Below, one piece after another: positions 7,273 through 14,981 of a stretch of 33,444 nt of DNA. Source of the DNA: CAZZIQ01 sp964654355 (lineage in GTDB: Bacteria > Pseudomonadota > Gammaproteobacteria > GCF-002020875); contig CAZZIQ010000009.1 of assembly GCA_964654355.1 (NCBI GenBank), forward strand, positions 1 through 33,444, given 5' to 3'. The notes beneath the pieces are model-generated. The model ran no database searches. It was not told where the DNA came from and saw only the letters and a program-made list of their open reading frames with translations. The number at the start of each line of letters is the position of its first letter. The first letter of the stretch is position 1. The position numbers were made by a program, and so were the translations under genes.

Positions 7273-8945
7273 TGAACCGCCTACCCTTGCCGGGCGAAGC
7301 ACCCGGGACCACGCCGGTCCCGGGTTTTTTGCGTCGTCTCGGCTGTCGCCCGCTGCGCTTCACCACGCTGCTGTTGGCGGCGATGGTGCTGCTGCCGCTG
7401 TTGATTGTGATGGCGGGCTGGCTCCAGGTTGAAGCCGAGATCTGGCAGCACTTATCGGAAACCGTGTTGCCCGAGTTGGTGCACAACACGGTGGTGTTGT
7501 TGCTGGGCGTTGGTGCAGGTGTGTTTGTCCTCGGTACCAGTCTGGCGTGGCTGGTGACTGCGTATGAGTTCCCGGGGCGTAAGTGGTTGGAATGGTTGTT
7601 GATGTTGCCCTTGGCGATGCCCGCCTATGTGCTTGCGTTTGTCTTGATCAGTTTGTTGGACTTTGCTGGGCCGGTGCAGGGCGCATTGCATGTGCTGACG
7701 GCCGATCTCTCGTGGTTCCCGCAGATTCGTTCGCCTGGTGGCGTGATCATAGTGATGAGTCTCGCGCTCTATCCTTATGTGTATTTATTGGCGCGCAGCG
7801 CGTTTTTGTCGCAAGGGCGTAATGCATTGGAGGCTGGACGGGTATTGGGATTGGGCCCGGTCGCTTCCTTCTTGCGGGTGGCGTTGCCGATGGCCCGGCC
7901 GGCGGTGGTTGCCGGTGTGGCTTTGGCGCTGATGGAAACCTTGGCAGATTTTGGTGCGGTATCGGTGTTCAACTATGACACCTTCACCACTGCAATCTAC
8001 AAGGCTTGGTACGGACTGTTTAGTCTTCCCGCGGCCGCGCAGATTGCGTCCATTCTGCTGTTGTTTGTGGCCTTGGCCTTGTTCGCGGAGCGTTCGGCGC
8101 GGGGTAAGGCGCGCTATGAAACCGGCCGCAGTCGTCCTGCGCAGCGCAAGCAATTGATGGGCAGGCGTGCGTGGCTCGCGGCTGGCTTTTGCTGGCTGGT
8201 GCTCATCCCTGCGTTTCTTGCGCCGTCGGCACAGTTACTGGTCTGGGTTGTTGAGACCGTACATGTTGAGTTCGATGCTAAGTACCTTAGCTTGTTGGAA
8301 AACACGTTGTTGTTTGGCGCGATTGCAGCGGCGCTGACCTTGCTGGCTTCACTTATTTTGGTGCTGACGCTGCGTCAACGGGATGAACCGGTTACGCGCA
8401 CTGCGGTGCGTATCGCGACCCTGGGCTATGCCTTGCCGGGTTCGGTACTGGCGGTCGGCAGCATGATCGCCTTCGTGGCCATTGATCGACGTGTGAGTGA
8501 CTGGGTTTTGCAGCTTACGGGGGAACAGATTGGGTTGCTGCTCAGTGGCAGTGCATTCGCGTTGATCTTTACTTATGTGGTGCGTTTTCTCGCCGTTGCA
8601 CATGGTGCCGTGGACAGTGCTTTTGAGCGTGTGCGGCCGAGTTATTCCGAGGCAGCGCGCGGCCTGGGCGCACGTGATTTTGAGATTGTGCGGCGGGTGA
8701 TTTTGCCGCTGTTGCGTCCGGGAATGGTGACGGCCTTGTTGCTGGTCTTGGTTGAGGTGATGAAGGAGATGCCGGCAACCTTGCTGCTGCGGCCTTTTGG
8801 CGGCGACACCTTGGCGGTACGGATCTATGAGCTCACCTCCGAAGGTGAATGGGAACGCGCCGCGCTGCCCTCGCTGACGCTCGTCCTGGCCGGTCTTTTG
8901 CCGGTGTTGCTGCTGGTCCGCAGAACGACGCGAGATCCGCAGTAG
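7272..8945 (+). CDS. Iron(III)-type ABC transporter permease, fused two-domain (FbpB family)
   Basis: Inner-membrane permease, 557 residues, about 12 predicted helices in two halves. Each half carries an EAA loop that contacts the ATPase: EAGRVLGLGPVASFLR in the first and EAARGLGARDFEIVRR in the second. Length and duplication match FbpB-type fused permeases. The ATG at 7272 sits in TAATG with the binding-protein stop. Residues 1-34 before the first helix are proline- and glycine-rich and encode a terminator hairpin (7301-7330), so a later start is conceivable, although the next ATG (7383) would cut into helix 1. No ATP-binding subunit gene follows. Confidence 0.88.
   Translation: MNRLPLPGEAPGTTPVPGFLRRLGCRPLRFTTLLLAAMVLLPLLIVMAGWLQVEAEIWQHLSETVLPELVHNTVVLLLGVGAGVFVLGTSLAWLVTAYEFPGRKWLEWLLMLPLAMPAYVLAFVLISLLDFAGPVQGALHVLTADLSWFPQIRSPGGVIIVMSLALYPYVYLLARSAFLSQGRNALEAGRVLGLGPVASFLRVALPMARPAVVAGVALALMETLADFGAVSVFNYDTFTTAIYKAWYGLFSLPAAAQIASILLLFVALALFAERSARGKARYETGRSRPAQRKQLMGRRAWLAAGFCWLVLIPAFLAPSAQLLVWVVETVHVEFDAKYLSLLENTLLFGAIAAALTLLASLILVLTLRQRDEPVTRTAVRIATLGYALPGSVLAVGSMIAFVAIDRRVSDWVLQLTGEQIGLLLSGSAFALIFTYVVRFLAVAHGAVDSAFERVRPSYSEAARGLGARDFEIVRRVILPLLRPGMVTALLLVLVEVMKEMPATLLLRPFGGDTLAVRIYELTSEGEWERAALPSLTLVLAGLLPVLLLVRRTTRDPQ
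7301..7330 (+). terminator. Intrinsic terminator/attenuator inside the start of the permease gene
   Basis: ACCCGGGACC (7301-7310), a 5-base loop ACGCC, the exact complement GGTCCCGGGT (7316-7325), then six Ts (7325-7330). A perfect 10-bp GC-rich stem with a U-run is the textbook intrinsic terminator. It begins about 29 bases into the annotated permease gene, so it would end most transcripts after the binding-protein gene and leave a minority for the permease. Confidence 0.82.
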
Positions 8946-9011
8946 GGCTGCGGTTGCATGGATCTGTGGCCACGCTGAGGCCGGTATTCAGAGAATCTTT
9001 GGTAGGTATTG

Positions 9012-9038
9012 AAAAAGGCCATAGCGGAGCGCTTGGCC
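9012..9038 (-). terminator. Leftward terminator-like hairpin between fbp and gcv genes
   Basis: GGCCA (9017-9021) plus AGCG (9023-9026) pair with CGCT (9030-9033) plus TGGCC (9034-9038): 9 pairs, one bulged base, 3-base loop GAG. On the plus strand AAAAA (9012-9016) precedes it, so read leftward the hairpin is followed by five Ts. The right arm overlaps the proposed -35 box of the gcv promoter. No leftward gene lies to its right. Confidence 0.45.
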
Positions 9039-9061
9039 GTCCCTCGTGGCTGGGGTATGCT
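9033..9061 (+). promoter_or_regulatory. Candidate sigma-70 promoter of the glycine cleavage operon
   Basis: TTGGCC (9033-9038) and TATGCT (9056-9061) are separated by 17 bases, each matching the sigma-70 consensus at 4 of 6 positions. Transcription would begin near 9068, just before the first riboswitch aptamer at 9076. That spacing is what is expected for a riboswitch-led transcript. Confidence 0.5.
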
Positions 9062-9075
9062 GAGCCACCAGCAAG

Positions 9076-9283
9076 GTCCTCGTGGGAGAGCGCAGTCGCA
9101 CGACTGCCGCCGAAGGCGCAACAAGACCCGGAAACGCTCAGGCACACGGACTGCAAGGACTGATCGAGCTGACTCTGGAGAGTGATCACAAGCGCGGCTT
9201 GTGCTCCACCGAAGGGGACGGCGCACGGGAGCAGATTGCTCTCGGACGCGACCAATCTCTCAGGTGCCCGGACAGAGGGGTCG
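9076..9283 (+). promoter_or_regulatory. Tandem glycine riboswitch upstream of gcvT
   Basis: Two aptamers of the gcvT class lie in the leader. The first, about 9076-9160, is closed by GTCCT/AGGAC and has GGGAGAGCG, CCGCCGAAGGCGCAACA and ACGCTCAGGCACACGGAC. The second, about 9171-9282, is closed by CTCTG/CAGAG and has CTGGAGAGTG, CACCGAAGGGG and AATCTCTCAGGTGCCCGGAC. The paired conserved blocks (GGAGAG, CCGAAGG, CTCAGG) and the location before gcvT are diagnostic. Glycine binding normally turns the gcv operon on. Downstream, CACAAC (9285-9290) and GTTGTG (9316-9321) can form a further hairpin ahead of the ribosome site at 9337-9340, a possible expression platform acting on translation; no T-run is seen. 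Confidence 0.93.
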
Positions 9284-9346
9284 TCACAACATCCATCTGC
9301 GTCGCAGGTGTGAACGTTGTGGTCGACACGCGTACCGGAGACACCG

Positions 9347-10486
9347 ATGTCTGAATCCAATTCTTCCCTGCAACGTACCGCTTTGTATGCGGCGCATGTT
9401 GCGGCGGGTGCCAAGCTCGTCGATTTCGCCGGCTGGGAAATGCCGATCAATTACGGTTCGCAGGTTGAGGAACATCACATCATTCGCCGTAGTGCCGGTA
9501 TGTTCGATGTCAGCCACATGGTGGTGAGCGACATTGCCGGCGCTGGCGCGAAGGCTTGGTTACAGCATCTAGTCGCCAACGACGTTGCCAAGCTGCAACC
9601 GAATCAAGCTTTGTACACCTGTATGCTCAATCCTGAGGGTGGAGTCATTGATGACCTCATCGTTTATGAGCGTGGCCACGGCAACTACCGGATTGTGAGT
9701 AATGCAGCGACGCGTGACGGTGATCTCGCCTGGTTCCAGGCGCAAGCGACTTCGTTTGAGGTCGCGATTACCGAGCGCCCTGAGTTGGCGATGATTGCGG
9801 TGCAAGGGCCGCAAGCGCGCGAGAAGGCGTTGAGTTTGTTGAGTGGTGATGCGCATGCAAGGGTCGAAGGGCTCAAGCGGTTTTATGCCGCGGAAGTTGA
9901 GACCGATCTCGGCGTCGTGTTCGCGGCGCGCACCGGTTATACCGGTGAAGATGGTTTCGAATGGGTTGTCCCAAGCGCAGTCGTGCAGCAATGGTGGCAG
10001 CGCTTTTTGGATGCCGGGATTCAGCCTTGTGGGTTGGGTGCGCGCGATACCTTGCGTCTTGAGGCGGGCATGATGCTGTATGGCAGTGACATGACCACCA
10101 CAACGACGCCCTTGGAATCTGGCTTGAACTGGACGATTGCGTGGGGCGACGAAGGTGCGCCGAAGCGTGACTTCGTTGGGCGTACCGCGTTGGAAGCGCA
10201 AAAGGCAGCTGGCGTGCCACGCAAGATGATTGGCTTGCTGCTGCAAGACCGTGGCGTACTGCGTTCGCACATGCTGGTGCAGGCTAATGGACACAATGTA
10301 GGCGAGATCACCAGCGGTGGCTTCTCGCCGACTCTGGAGCGTTCGATTGCGCTGGCGCGCGTGGAAACCGCCTCGGGCTTGAAGCTTGGAGACACCTGTC
10401 AGGTGGAAGTGCGTGGCAAGGCGCTGAACGCCCGCGTGGTGAAAGCAAATTTTGTGCGTGAGGGACAGGCGCTGGTCGACCTGTAA
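9347..10486 (+). CDS. gcvT: Glycine cleavage system T protein (aminomethyltransferase)
   Basis: Transfers the aminomethyl carbon from lipoylated H protein to tetrahydrofolate, releasing ammonia and giving 5,10-methylene-THF. The 379-residue product has the family start LQRTALYAAHVAAGAKLVDF, the folate-site region WEMPINYG, FDVSHM, and TGYTGEDGFEW near the middle; length is normal (about 365-380). The ATG at 9347 is preceded by GGAG 6 bases upstream; an earlier in-frame start would sit within the riboswitch expression region. First gene of the gcvT-H-PA-PB operon. Confidence 0.96.
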   Translation: MSESNSSLQRTALYAAHVAAGAKLVDFAGWEMPINYGSQVEEHHIIRRSAGMFDVSHMVVSDIAGAGAKAWLQHLVANDVAKLQPNQALYTCMLNPEGGVIDDLIVYERGHGNYRIVSNAATRDGDLAWFQAQATSFEVAITERPELAMIAVQGPQAREKALSLLSGDAHARVEGLKRFYAAEVETDLGVVFAARTGYTGEDGFEWVVPSAVVQQWWQRFLDAGIQPCGLGARDTLRLEAGMMLYGSDMTTTTTPLESGLNWTIAWGDEGAPKRDFVGRTALEAQKAAGVPRKMIGLLLQDRGVLRSHMLVQANGHNVGEITSGGFSPTLERSIALARVETASGLKLGDTCQVEVRGKALNARVVKANFVREGQALVDL

Positions 10487-10524
10487 CTCGTTTCTTTTTT
10501 CTTTCAAATTGCTGGAGTGGTTGC

Positions 10525-10902
10525 ATGAGCAAGATCCCGGAAGAGCTGCGGTACACCGAGTCGCATGAATGGGTGCGTGATGGTGGTGAGGTTGTCACGG
10601 TTGGTATCACTGACCACGCTCAGCATTTGTTGGGTGACATTGTCTTCGTTGAATTACCCGAGGTCGGCATGACCGTGACAACAGGTGGCGAGTGCGCGGT
10701 TGTCGAGTCGGTGAAGGCCGCATCGGATGTGTACAGCCCGATTACGGGTGAAGTGATTGAGGTGAATGAGGCCTTGATTGATGCGCCGGAAACCATCAAC
10801 GACGATCCGTATGAAGGTGGTTGGATGTTTAAGGTCCGGCTTGATGGCGACCTTGAAGATCTGATGGATGCATCAGCCTACGCAGCAGTTGCAGAAGACT
10901 GA
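10525..10902 (+). CDS. gcvH: Glycine cleavage system H protein
   Basis: Lipoyl carrier shuttling the aminomethyl group between P, T and L proteins. The 125-residue product contains the lipoylation site ESVKAASDVYSP with the modified lysine at position 64, plus the family motifs YTESHEWVR and VGITDHAQHLLGDIV. Length is typical (about 127-130). It sits 38 bases after gcvT and 33 before gcvPA, within the riboswitch-controlled unit. L protein (dihydrolipoamide dehydrogenase) is not in this window. Confidence 0.97.
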   Translation: MSKIPEELRYTESHEWVRDGGEVVTVGITDHAQHLLGDIVFVELPEVGMTVTTGGECAVVESVKAASDVYSPITGEVIEVNEALIDAPETINDDPYEGGWMFKVRLDGDLEDLMDASAYAAVAED

Positions 10903-10935
10903 TTGCTTTTGAATTGATCTCGGCAAGGAGCCGTT

Positions 10936-12297
10936 ATGCCTTTTATCCCGCATACCGAACAAGATGTTCAGGACATGCTGGCCACAATTGGTGCCTCATC
11001 CATAGATGACCTCTTTGATGAGATTCCAGAGGGGCTGGTTGCAACGCCGCCGGAGCGTATTCCCGAAGGCGTGGGTGAGCTCGGCATCACTCAGCTGATG
11101 ACACAGCGCGCGAAGCAAGACGGTGCGCCGATTTGCTTTGCAGGTGGTGGTGCGTATGACCATCACATTCCGGCGGCAGTGTGGGAATTGACCACGCGCG
11201 GCGAGTTCTACAGTGCTTATACGCCGTATCAGGCGGAGGCCAGTCAGGGCACGCTGCAACTGTTATACGAATATCAGACCATGATGAGCCGCCTGACCGG
11301 CATGGATGTATCGAACGCATCGCTCTATGACGGCGCATCGGGTCTTGCTGAAGCGGTGCTGATGGCAGTGCGTAGTCATCGCAAATCTAAATCGCGTCGC
11401 GTATTGATGCCGCTGACACTCAACCCGACTTGGCGCAAGGTGGTCGAAACCATCGTGCGTCATCAGAATGTGGAGTTGGTTGATGTGGCGTTCGATGCAA
11501 AGACTGGCACGATCGATCGTGCGGCACTGGATGCATACGCAGGTACCGACATAACGGCTGTGGTGATTCCACAACCGAATTACTTCGGCCAATTGGAAGA
11601 TGTGGATGCGCTTACGGATTGGGCACATGCACAAAATGCGTTCGTCATTGCGGCGGTGAATCCAGTGTCTTTGGCGCTGTTGAGTCCGCCAGGGCAATGG
11701 GGTGCGAAGGGCGCCGATATTGCCTGTGGTGAAGGGCAGCCTTTGGGGGCGCCACTTTCTTCGGGGGGGCCGTATTTTGGCTTCTTAACTTGCCGCAAAG
11801 ATTACGTGCGGCAAATGCCGGGGCGCTTAATTGGGCGCACGGTGGATCTCGATGGCAAGGTGGGTTATGCGCTGACCCTACAGGCGCGTGAGCAGCACAT
11901 TCGTCGTTCCAAGGCGACATCAAACATTTGTACCAACCAAGGTTTGATCGTTACGGCAGCCACGATTCATATGAGCTTGCTTGGTGATGAAGGTCTGCGT
12001 CGTGTTGCGAGTCATAGCCATGCGCAGACGCGCAAGCTAGTCGACCGTCTTTGTCAAATCGAAGGCGTAACACGCATCTTCTCTGGAGCTTTCTTCCATG
12101 AAGCAGCCTTGCAGTTACCAAAGCCGGCGGCCGAGGTCATTGCGCGACTTGCGGAGCAGAAGTTTGTCGCTGGCATTGACCTGATGGGCGCATACAGCGA
12201 GCTCAAGCAGGGTTTGCTGGTGTGTGCGACAGAAAAGCGTAGCGATGATGAAATCGAATGTTTTGCTTCGGCCCTTGCCGATGCGCTCAAGGCGTGA
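10936..12297 (+). CDS. gcvPA: Glycine dehydrogenase (decarboxylating) subunit 1
   Basis: N-terminal half of the split glycine decarboxylase (P protein), which decarboxylates glycine on PLP and loads H protein. The 453 residues start MPFIPHTEQDVQDMLATIG and carry the subunit-1 signatures FAGGGAYDHHIPAAV, TPYQAEASQGTLQLLYEYQT, and DIACGEGQPLGAPLSSGGP. Subunit 1 lacks the PLP lysine, as expected. An AAGGAG site precedes the ATG. Escherichia and Pseudomonas have one long GcvP of about 950 residues; the split form here is shared with Firmicutes, archaea and some other gammaproteobacteria. Confidence 0.95.
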   Translation: MPFIPHTEQDVQDMLATIGASSIDDLFDEIPEGLVATPPERIPEGVGELGITQLMTQRAKQDGAPICFAGGGAYDHHIPAAVWELTTRGEFYSAYTPYQAEASQGTLQLLYEYQTMMSRLTGMDVSNASLYDGASGLAEAVLMAVRSHRKSKSRRVLMPLTLNPTWRKVVETIVRHQNVELVDVAFDAKTGTIDRAALDAYAGTDITAVVIPQPNYFGQLEDVDALTDWAHAQNAFVIAAVNPVSLALLSPPGQWGAKGADIACGEGQPLGAPLSSGGPYFGFLTCRKDYVRQMPGRLIGRTVDLDGKVGYALTLQAREQHIRRSKATSNICTNQGLIVTAATIHMSLLGDEGLRRVASHSHAQTRKLVDRLCQIEGVTRIFSGAFFHEAALQLPKPAAEVIARLAEQKFVAGIDLMGAYSELKQGLLVCATEKRSDDEIECFASALADALKA

Positions 12298-12311
12298 TCG
12301 CGGAGAATCCT

Positions 12312-13775
12312 ATGTTGATTTTTGAACACAGTCGTAGCGGTCGTAGCAATCCAGCACAGTATGTGGCGCCTGAAGTTGCGGACTTCGCGGATCTCCCGGG
12401 CAATCAGTTGCGTCAGGGCGATATTGGCTTGCCAGCCGTTTCTGAATTGGAAGTCGTTCGTCATTACACGCGCTTATCGCAGAAGAACTTCTCGATCGAT
12501 ACGCATTTTTATCCGTTGGGCTCCTGCACCATGAAGCACAACCCGCGTGGCTCGAATAAGCTCGCGATGTTGGAGGGTTTTGTTTCGCGTCATCCTGCGG
12601 CGCCCGACAACGCCAGTCAGGGCGTGATGGCGTGCCTGCATGATTTGCAGGGCATGCTTGCTGATGTGACCGGTATGGCGGGCTTTTCGCTCGCGCCGGC
12701 TGCCGGTGCGCAGGGTGAGTTTGCAGGGGTAGCGATGATTCGCGCTTATCACGATGATCGTGGCGACACTGCGCGTACCGAGATCTTGGTTCCGGATGCG
12801 GCGCATGGCACCAATCCGGCTTCTGCTGTGATGTGTGGTTTTACCGTGCGAGAAATCCCAACCGGTGATAACGGTGATGTTGATGTCGAAGCGCTGAAGG
12901 CTGCGGTCGGTCCGCAAACCGCCGGCATCATGTTGACGAACCCATCGACGCTGGGTGTGTTTGATCGCAACATTGTCACCATCGCTAAGATCGTACATGA
13001 GGCGGGTGGCTTGTTGTATTACGATGGCGCGAATCTGAATGCGATTCTGGGCAAGGTTCGTCCAGGTGATATGGGCTTTGATGTCATTCACATCAACTTG
13101 CACAAGACCTTCTCTACCCCGCATGGTGGCGGGGGTCCGGGTTCAGGCCCGGTGGGGGTGAGCAAGCGTTTGTTGCCCTATCTGCCGATCCCCAGCGTGA
13201 TTCATGAAAATGACCAGTATCGTTGGGTGACCGAAGCGGATCGGCCGAAGACCATTGGTCGTTTGCATGCGTGGGCGGGCAATGTCGGCGTGATTCTGCG
13301 GGCTTATGTGTATGCACGCATGTTGGGCCGCAATGGCATGACGCGGGTAGCGGAATACTCAACTTTGAATGCGAACTACTTGATGGCGCGACTCAAGAGC
13401 GAAGGCTTTGAGGTGGCGTTGCCGGATCGTCGTGCCACGCATGAGTTCATTCTTACGCTCAAGACCATGGCAAAAGAGCAGGGCATTACTGCGATGGATT
13501 TGGCCAAGCGTTTGTTGGATCTTGGTTTCCATGCGCCGACCACTTATTTCCCGCTATTGATCCCGGAATGTTTGTTGGTGGAGCCGACGGAAACCGAGAG
13601 CAAGGAAGCGCTGGATGGGTTTGTTGAGGCCATGATTCAGATTCGTAATGAAGCGATGACGGAACCCGATCGTATTAAGGGTGCGCCATGGACTATGCCG
13701 GTACGTCGTCTTGATGATGTGCGTGCGGCCCGTGAACTCGACCTCACTTGGGATCAGCCGGCAGCGCTTGCCTGA
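12312..13775 (+). CDS. gcvPB: Glycine dehydrogenase (decarboxylating) subunit 2
   Basis: PLP-bearing half of the split P protein, 487 residues. The PLP Schiff-base lysine is K265 in INLHKTFSTPHGGGGPGSGP, and the glycine-rich loop that follows is the family hallmark. Other conserved parts: SFDTHFYPLGSCTMKHNP-like segment here as SIDTHFYPLGSCTMKHNP near 65-82, and PDAAHGTNPASA. The ATG at 12312 has GGAG 6-10 bases upstream; earlier in-frame codons overlap gcvPA. It works as a heterotetramer with GcvPA. 14 bases separate the two genes. Confidence 0.96.
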   Translation: MLIFEHSRSGRSNPAQYVAPEVADFADLPGNQLRQGDIGLPAVSELEVVRHYTRLSQKNFSIDTHFYPLGSCTMKHNPRGSNKLAMLEGFVSRHPAAPDNASQGVMACLHDLQGMLADVTGMAGFSLAPAAGAQGEFAGVAMIRAYHDDRGDTARTEILVPDAAHGTNPASAVMCGFTVREIPTGDNGDVDVEALKAAVGPQTAGIMLTNPSTLGVFDRNIVTIAKIVHEAGGLLYYDGANLNAILGKVRPGDMGFDVIHINLHKTFSTPHGGGGPGSGPVGVSKRLLPYLPIPSVIHENDQYRWVTEADRPKTIGRLHAWAGNVGVILRAYVYARMLGRNGMTRVAEYSTLNANYLMARLKSEGFEVALPDRRATHEFILTLKTMAKEQGITAMDLAKRLLDLGFHAPTTYFPLLIPECLLVEPTETESKEALDGFVEAMIQIRNEAMTEPDRIKGAPWTMPVRRLDDVRAARELDLTWDQPAALA

Positions 13776-13802
13776 GCTCTGCGGAGTCAGCACGAATAAC
13801 GA

Positions 13803-13842
13803 GGGCGAAGCCCAATCTTGAATTGAAGCGCCGAGGCGCTTC
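13803..13842 (+). promoter_or_regulatory. Two small hairpins before the PfkB-family kinase
   Basis: GGGC-GAA-GCCC (13803-13813) and GAAGCGC-CGAG-GCGCTTC (13825-13842, 7-bp stem) follow each other in the 84-base gap after gcvPB. Neither is followed by a T-run, so they are unlikely to terminate. The second ends 8 bases before the GAGGAAG ribosome site, so it could shape translation or protect the mRNA at an operon boundary. Confidence 0.4.
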
Positions 13843-13859
13843 CCGTACGAGGAAGTTGG

Positions 13860-14798
13860 ATGTCCGTACTGATTTGCGGGTCGTATGCCTACGACCACAT
13901 CATGGTGTTTCCTGATCGCTTTAAGAACCACATCCTGCCAGACAAGGTGCACATGATTAATGTGTCCTTCTTGGTGCCGCAGATGCGGCGCGAGTTTGGA
14001 GGTACGGCTGGCAACATTGCCTACAATCTTAATGCGCTGGGTGAGCCGGCATTGCCGATGGCAACCGTGGGTATGGATTTCTCCGCCTATTCGCATTGGA
14101 TGCAGCAGTGCGGTGTGGATGAGCGTCACATCACCATAGTCGATGAGCAGTACACCGGTCAGGCCTTCATTACCACAGACATGGATGACAACCAGATCAC
14201 TGCGTTTCACCCCGGCGCGATGAGTGAGAGCCATCGCAATACAGTTGGCGACGCGCAGGGGATTGTGTTGGGTATCGTTTCACCGGATGGGCGTCAGGGC
14301 ATGATTGATCATGCAACGCAGTTCGTTGAAGCGGGTATTCCCTTTATCTTTGATCCGGGTCAGGGCATGCCGATGTTTGATGGCAATGACTTGACCCAGT
14401 TTGTTGATCAAGCGACCTGGGTGGCGGTGAATGACTATGAGTCGGCCCTACTTTCCGAGCGCACAGGTTTGTCTCTTGAGCAGCTTGCGGAGCGGGTGCA
14501 TGGTCTGATCGTGACCAAGGGGGGTGAGGGCTCGCAGATCTATGCCAATGGCGGTTGTATTGAGATTCCGCCAGTGGCGGTCGAGGCTCCGGTGGATCCG
14601 ACCGGTTGCGGCGATGCCTATCGCGCGGGACTACTATTTGGGTTGCGTAACGACCTCGACTGGGAGACGACTGGGCGCGTGGCTTCGCTGATGGGGGCGA
14701 TTAAGATCGCCCATGCCGGTACGCAAAATCACGCCTTGGATCGTGCCGGTTTCGAGGCGCGCTTCGCCGAAACTTGGGGCTATCGCCTAGCGCTCTAA
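13860..14798 (+). CDS. PfkB-family kinase, adenosine-kinase-like
   Basis: Ribokinase-fold sugar/nucleoside kinase, 312 residues. N-terminal ICGSYAYDHIMVFPDRF and the FGGTAGNIAYNLNALG motif (PfkB signature 1) lead to the C-terminal signature 2 DPTGCGDAYRAGLLFG around 246-261, whose second Asp is the catalytic base. The usual A of GAGD is C here (GCGD). The overall sequence resembles bacterial proteins annotated as adenosine kinase, ATP-dependent AMP formation from adenosine, which would recycle the adenosine released from S-adenosylhomocysteine; ribokinase or another substrate remains possible. It follows gcvPB by 84 bases with GAGGAAG before the ATG, so may be read from the gcv operon. Confidence 0.8.
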   Translation: MSVLICGSYAYDHIMVFPDRFKNHILPDKVHMINVSFLVPQMRREFGGTAGNIAYNLNALGEPALPMATVGMDFSAYSHWMQQCGVDERHITIVDEQYTGQAFITTDMDDNQITAFHPGAMSESHRNTVGDAQGIVLGIVSPDGRQGMIDHATQFVEAGIPFIFDPGQGMPMFDGNDLTQFVDQATWVAVNDYESALLSERTGLSLEQLAERVHGLIVTKGGEGSQIYANGGCIEIPPVAVEAPVDPTGCGDAYRAGLLFGLRNDLDWETTGRVASLMGAIKIAHAGTQNHALDRAGFEARFAETWGYRLAL

Positions 14799-14865
14799 TC
14801 CTCGTTTCGGGCGTGTTGCTTGGGGCATTTGCCCCGGTCTCTCCCGATGGGGGTATCAGAATCTC

Positions 14866-14895
14866 TTGCAAAACCTAGTTTGTCGCTGCTATAAA
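14866..14895 (+). promoter_or_regulatory. Candidate sigma-70 promoter of the LysR gene unit
   Basis: TTGCAA (14866-14871) and TATAAA (14890-14895) are 18 bases apart, 4 of 6 and 5 of 6 to consensus. Transcription would begin near 14902, leaving a leader of about 140 bases before the LysR ATG. Confidence 0.5.
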
Positions 14896-14905
14896 GCCGC
14901 TTTAT
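14891..14905. promoter_or_regulatory. Dyad over the -10 box of the LysR gene, possible operator
   Basis: ATAAAG-CCG-CTTTAT is a perfect 6-bp inverted repeat with a 3-base centre. It overlaps the proposed -10 box and start site, a position where a bound protein would block transcription. LysR-type regulators often repress their own gene, but their usual site is T-N11-A, so the protein that binds here is not identified. Confidence 0.35.
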
Positions 14906-14981
14906 TAAACGGGAGTGCGACTCATCACCGCTCAAAATGTGCGGGAATAGGGTGTAACGCGCTGATTTTTTAGCATGACAA

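Noticed and set aside
8833..9450. Open frame of 205 codons on the minus strand across the fbp-gcv gap
   Set aside because: It runs antisense through the end of the permease, the tandem riboswitch and the gcvT start; its sequence has no domain pattern and the region is explained by RNA structure.
9569..10507. 312-codon minus-strand frame opposite gcvT
   Set aside because: Shadow of gcvT in a GC-rich region; the composition (many Arg, His, Gln) and lack of motifs are typical of an antisense frame.
12474..13124. 216-codon minus-strand frame opposite gcvPB
   Set aside because: Fully inside a well-supported gene on the other strand, with no ribosome site or recognisable fold.
13554..14234. 226-codon minus-strand frame across the gcvPB end and the kinase start
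   Set aside because: Antisense to two strong genes and lacking family features.
14822..14835. GGGGC-ATTT-GCCCC hairpin after the kinase gene as a terminator
   Set aside because: The stem is short and no T-run follows, so termination is not supported.
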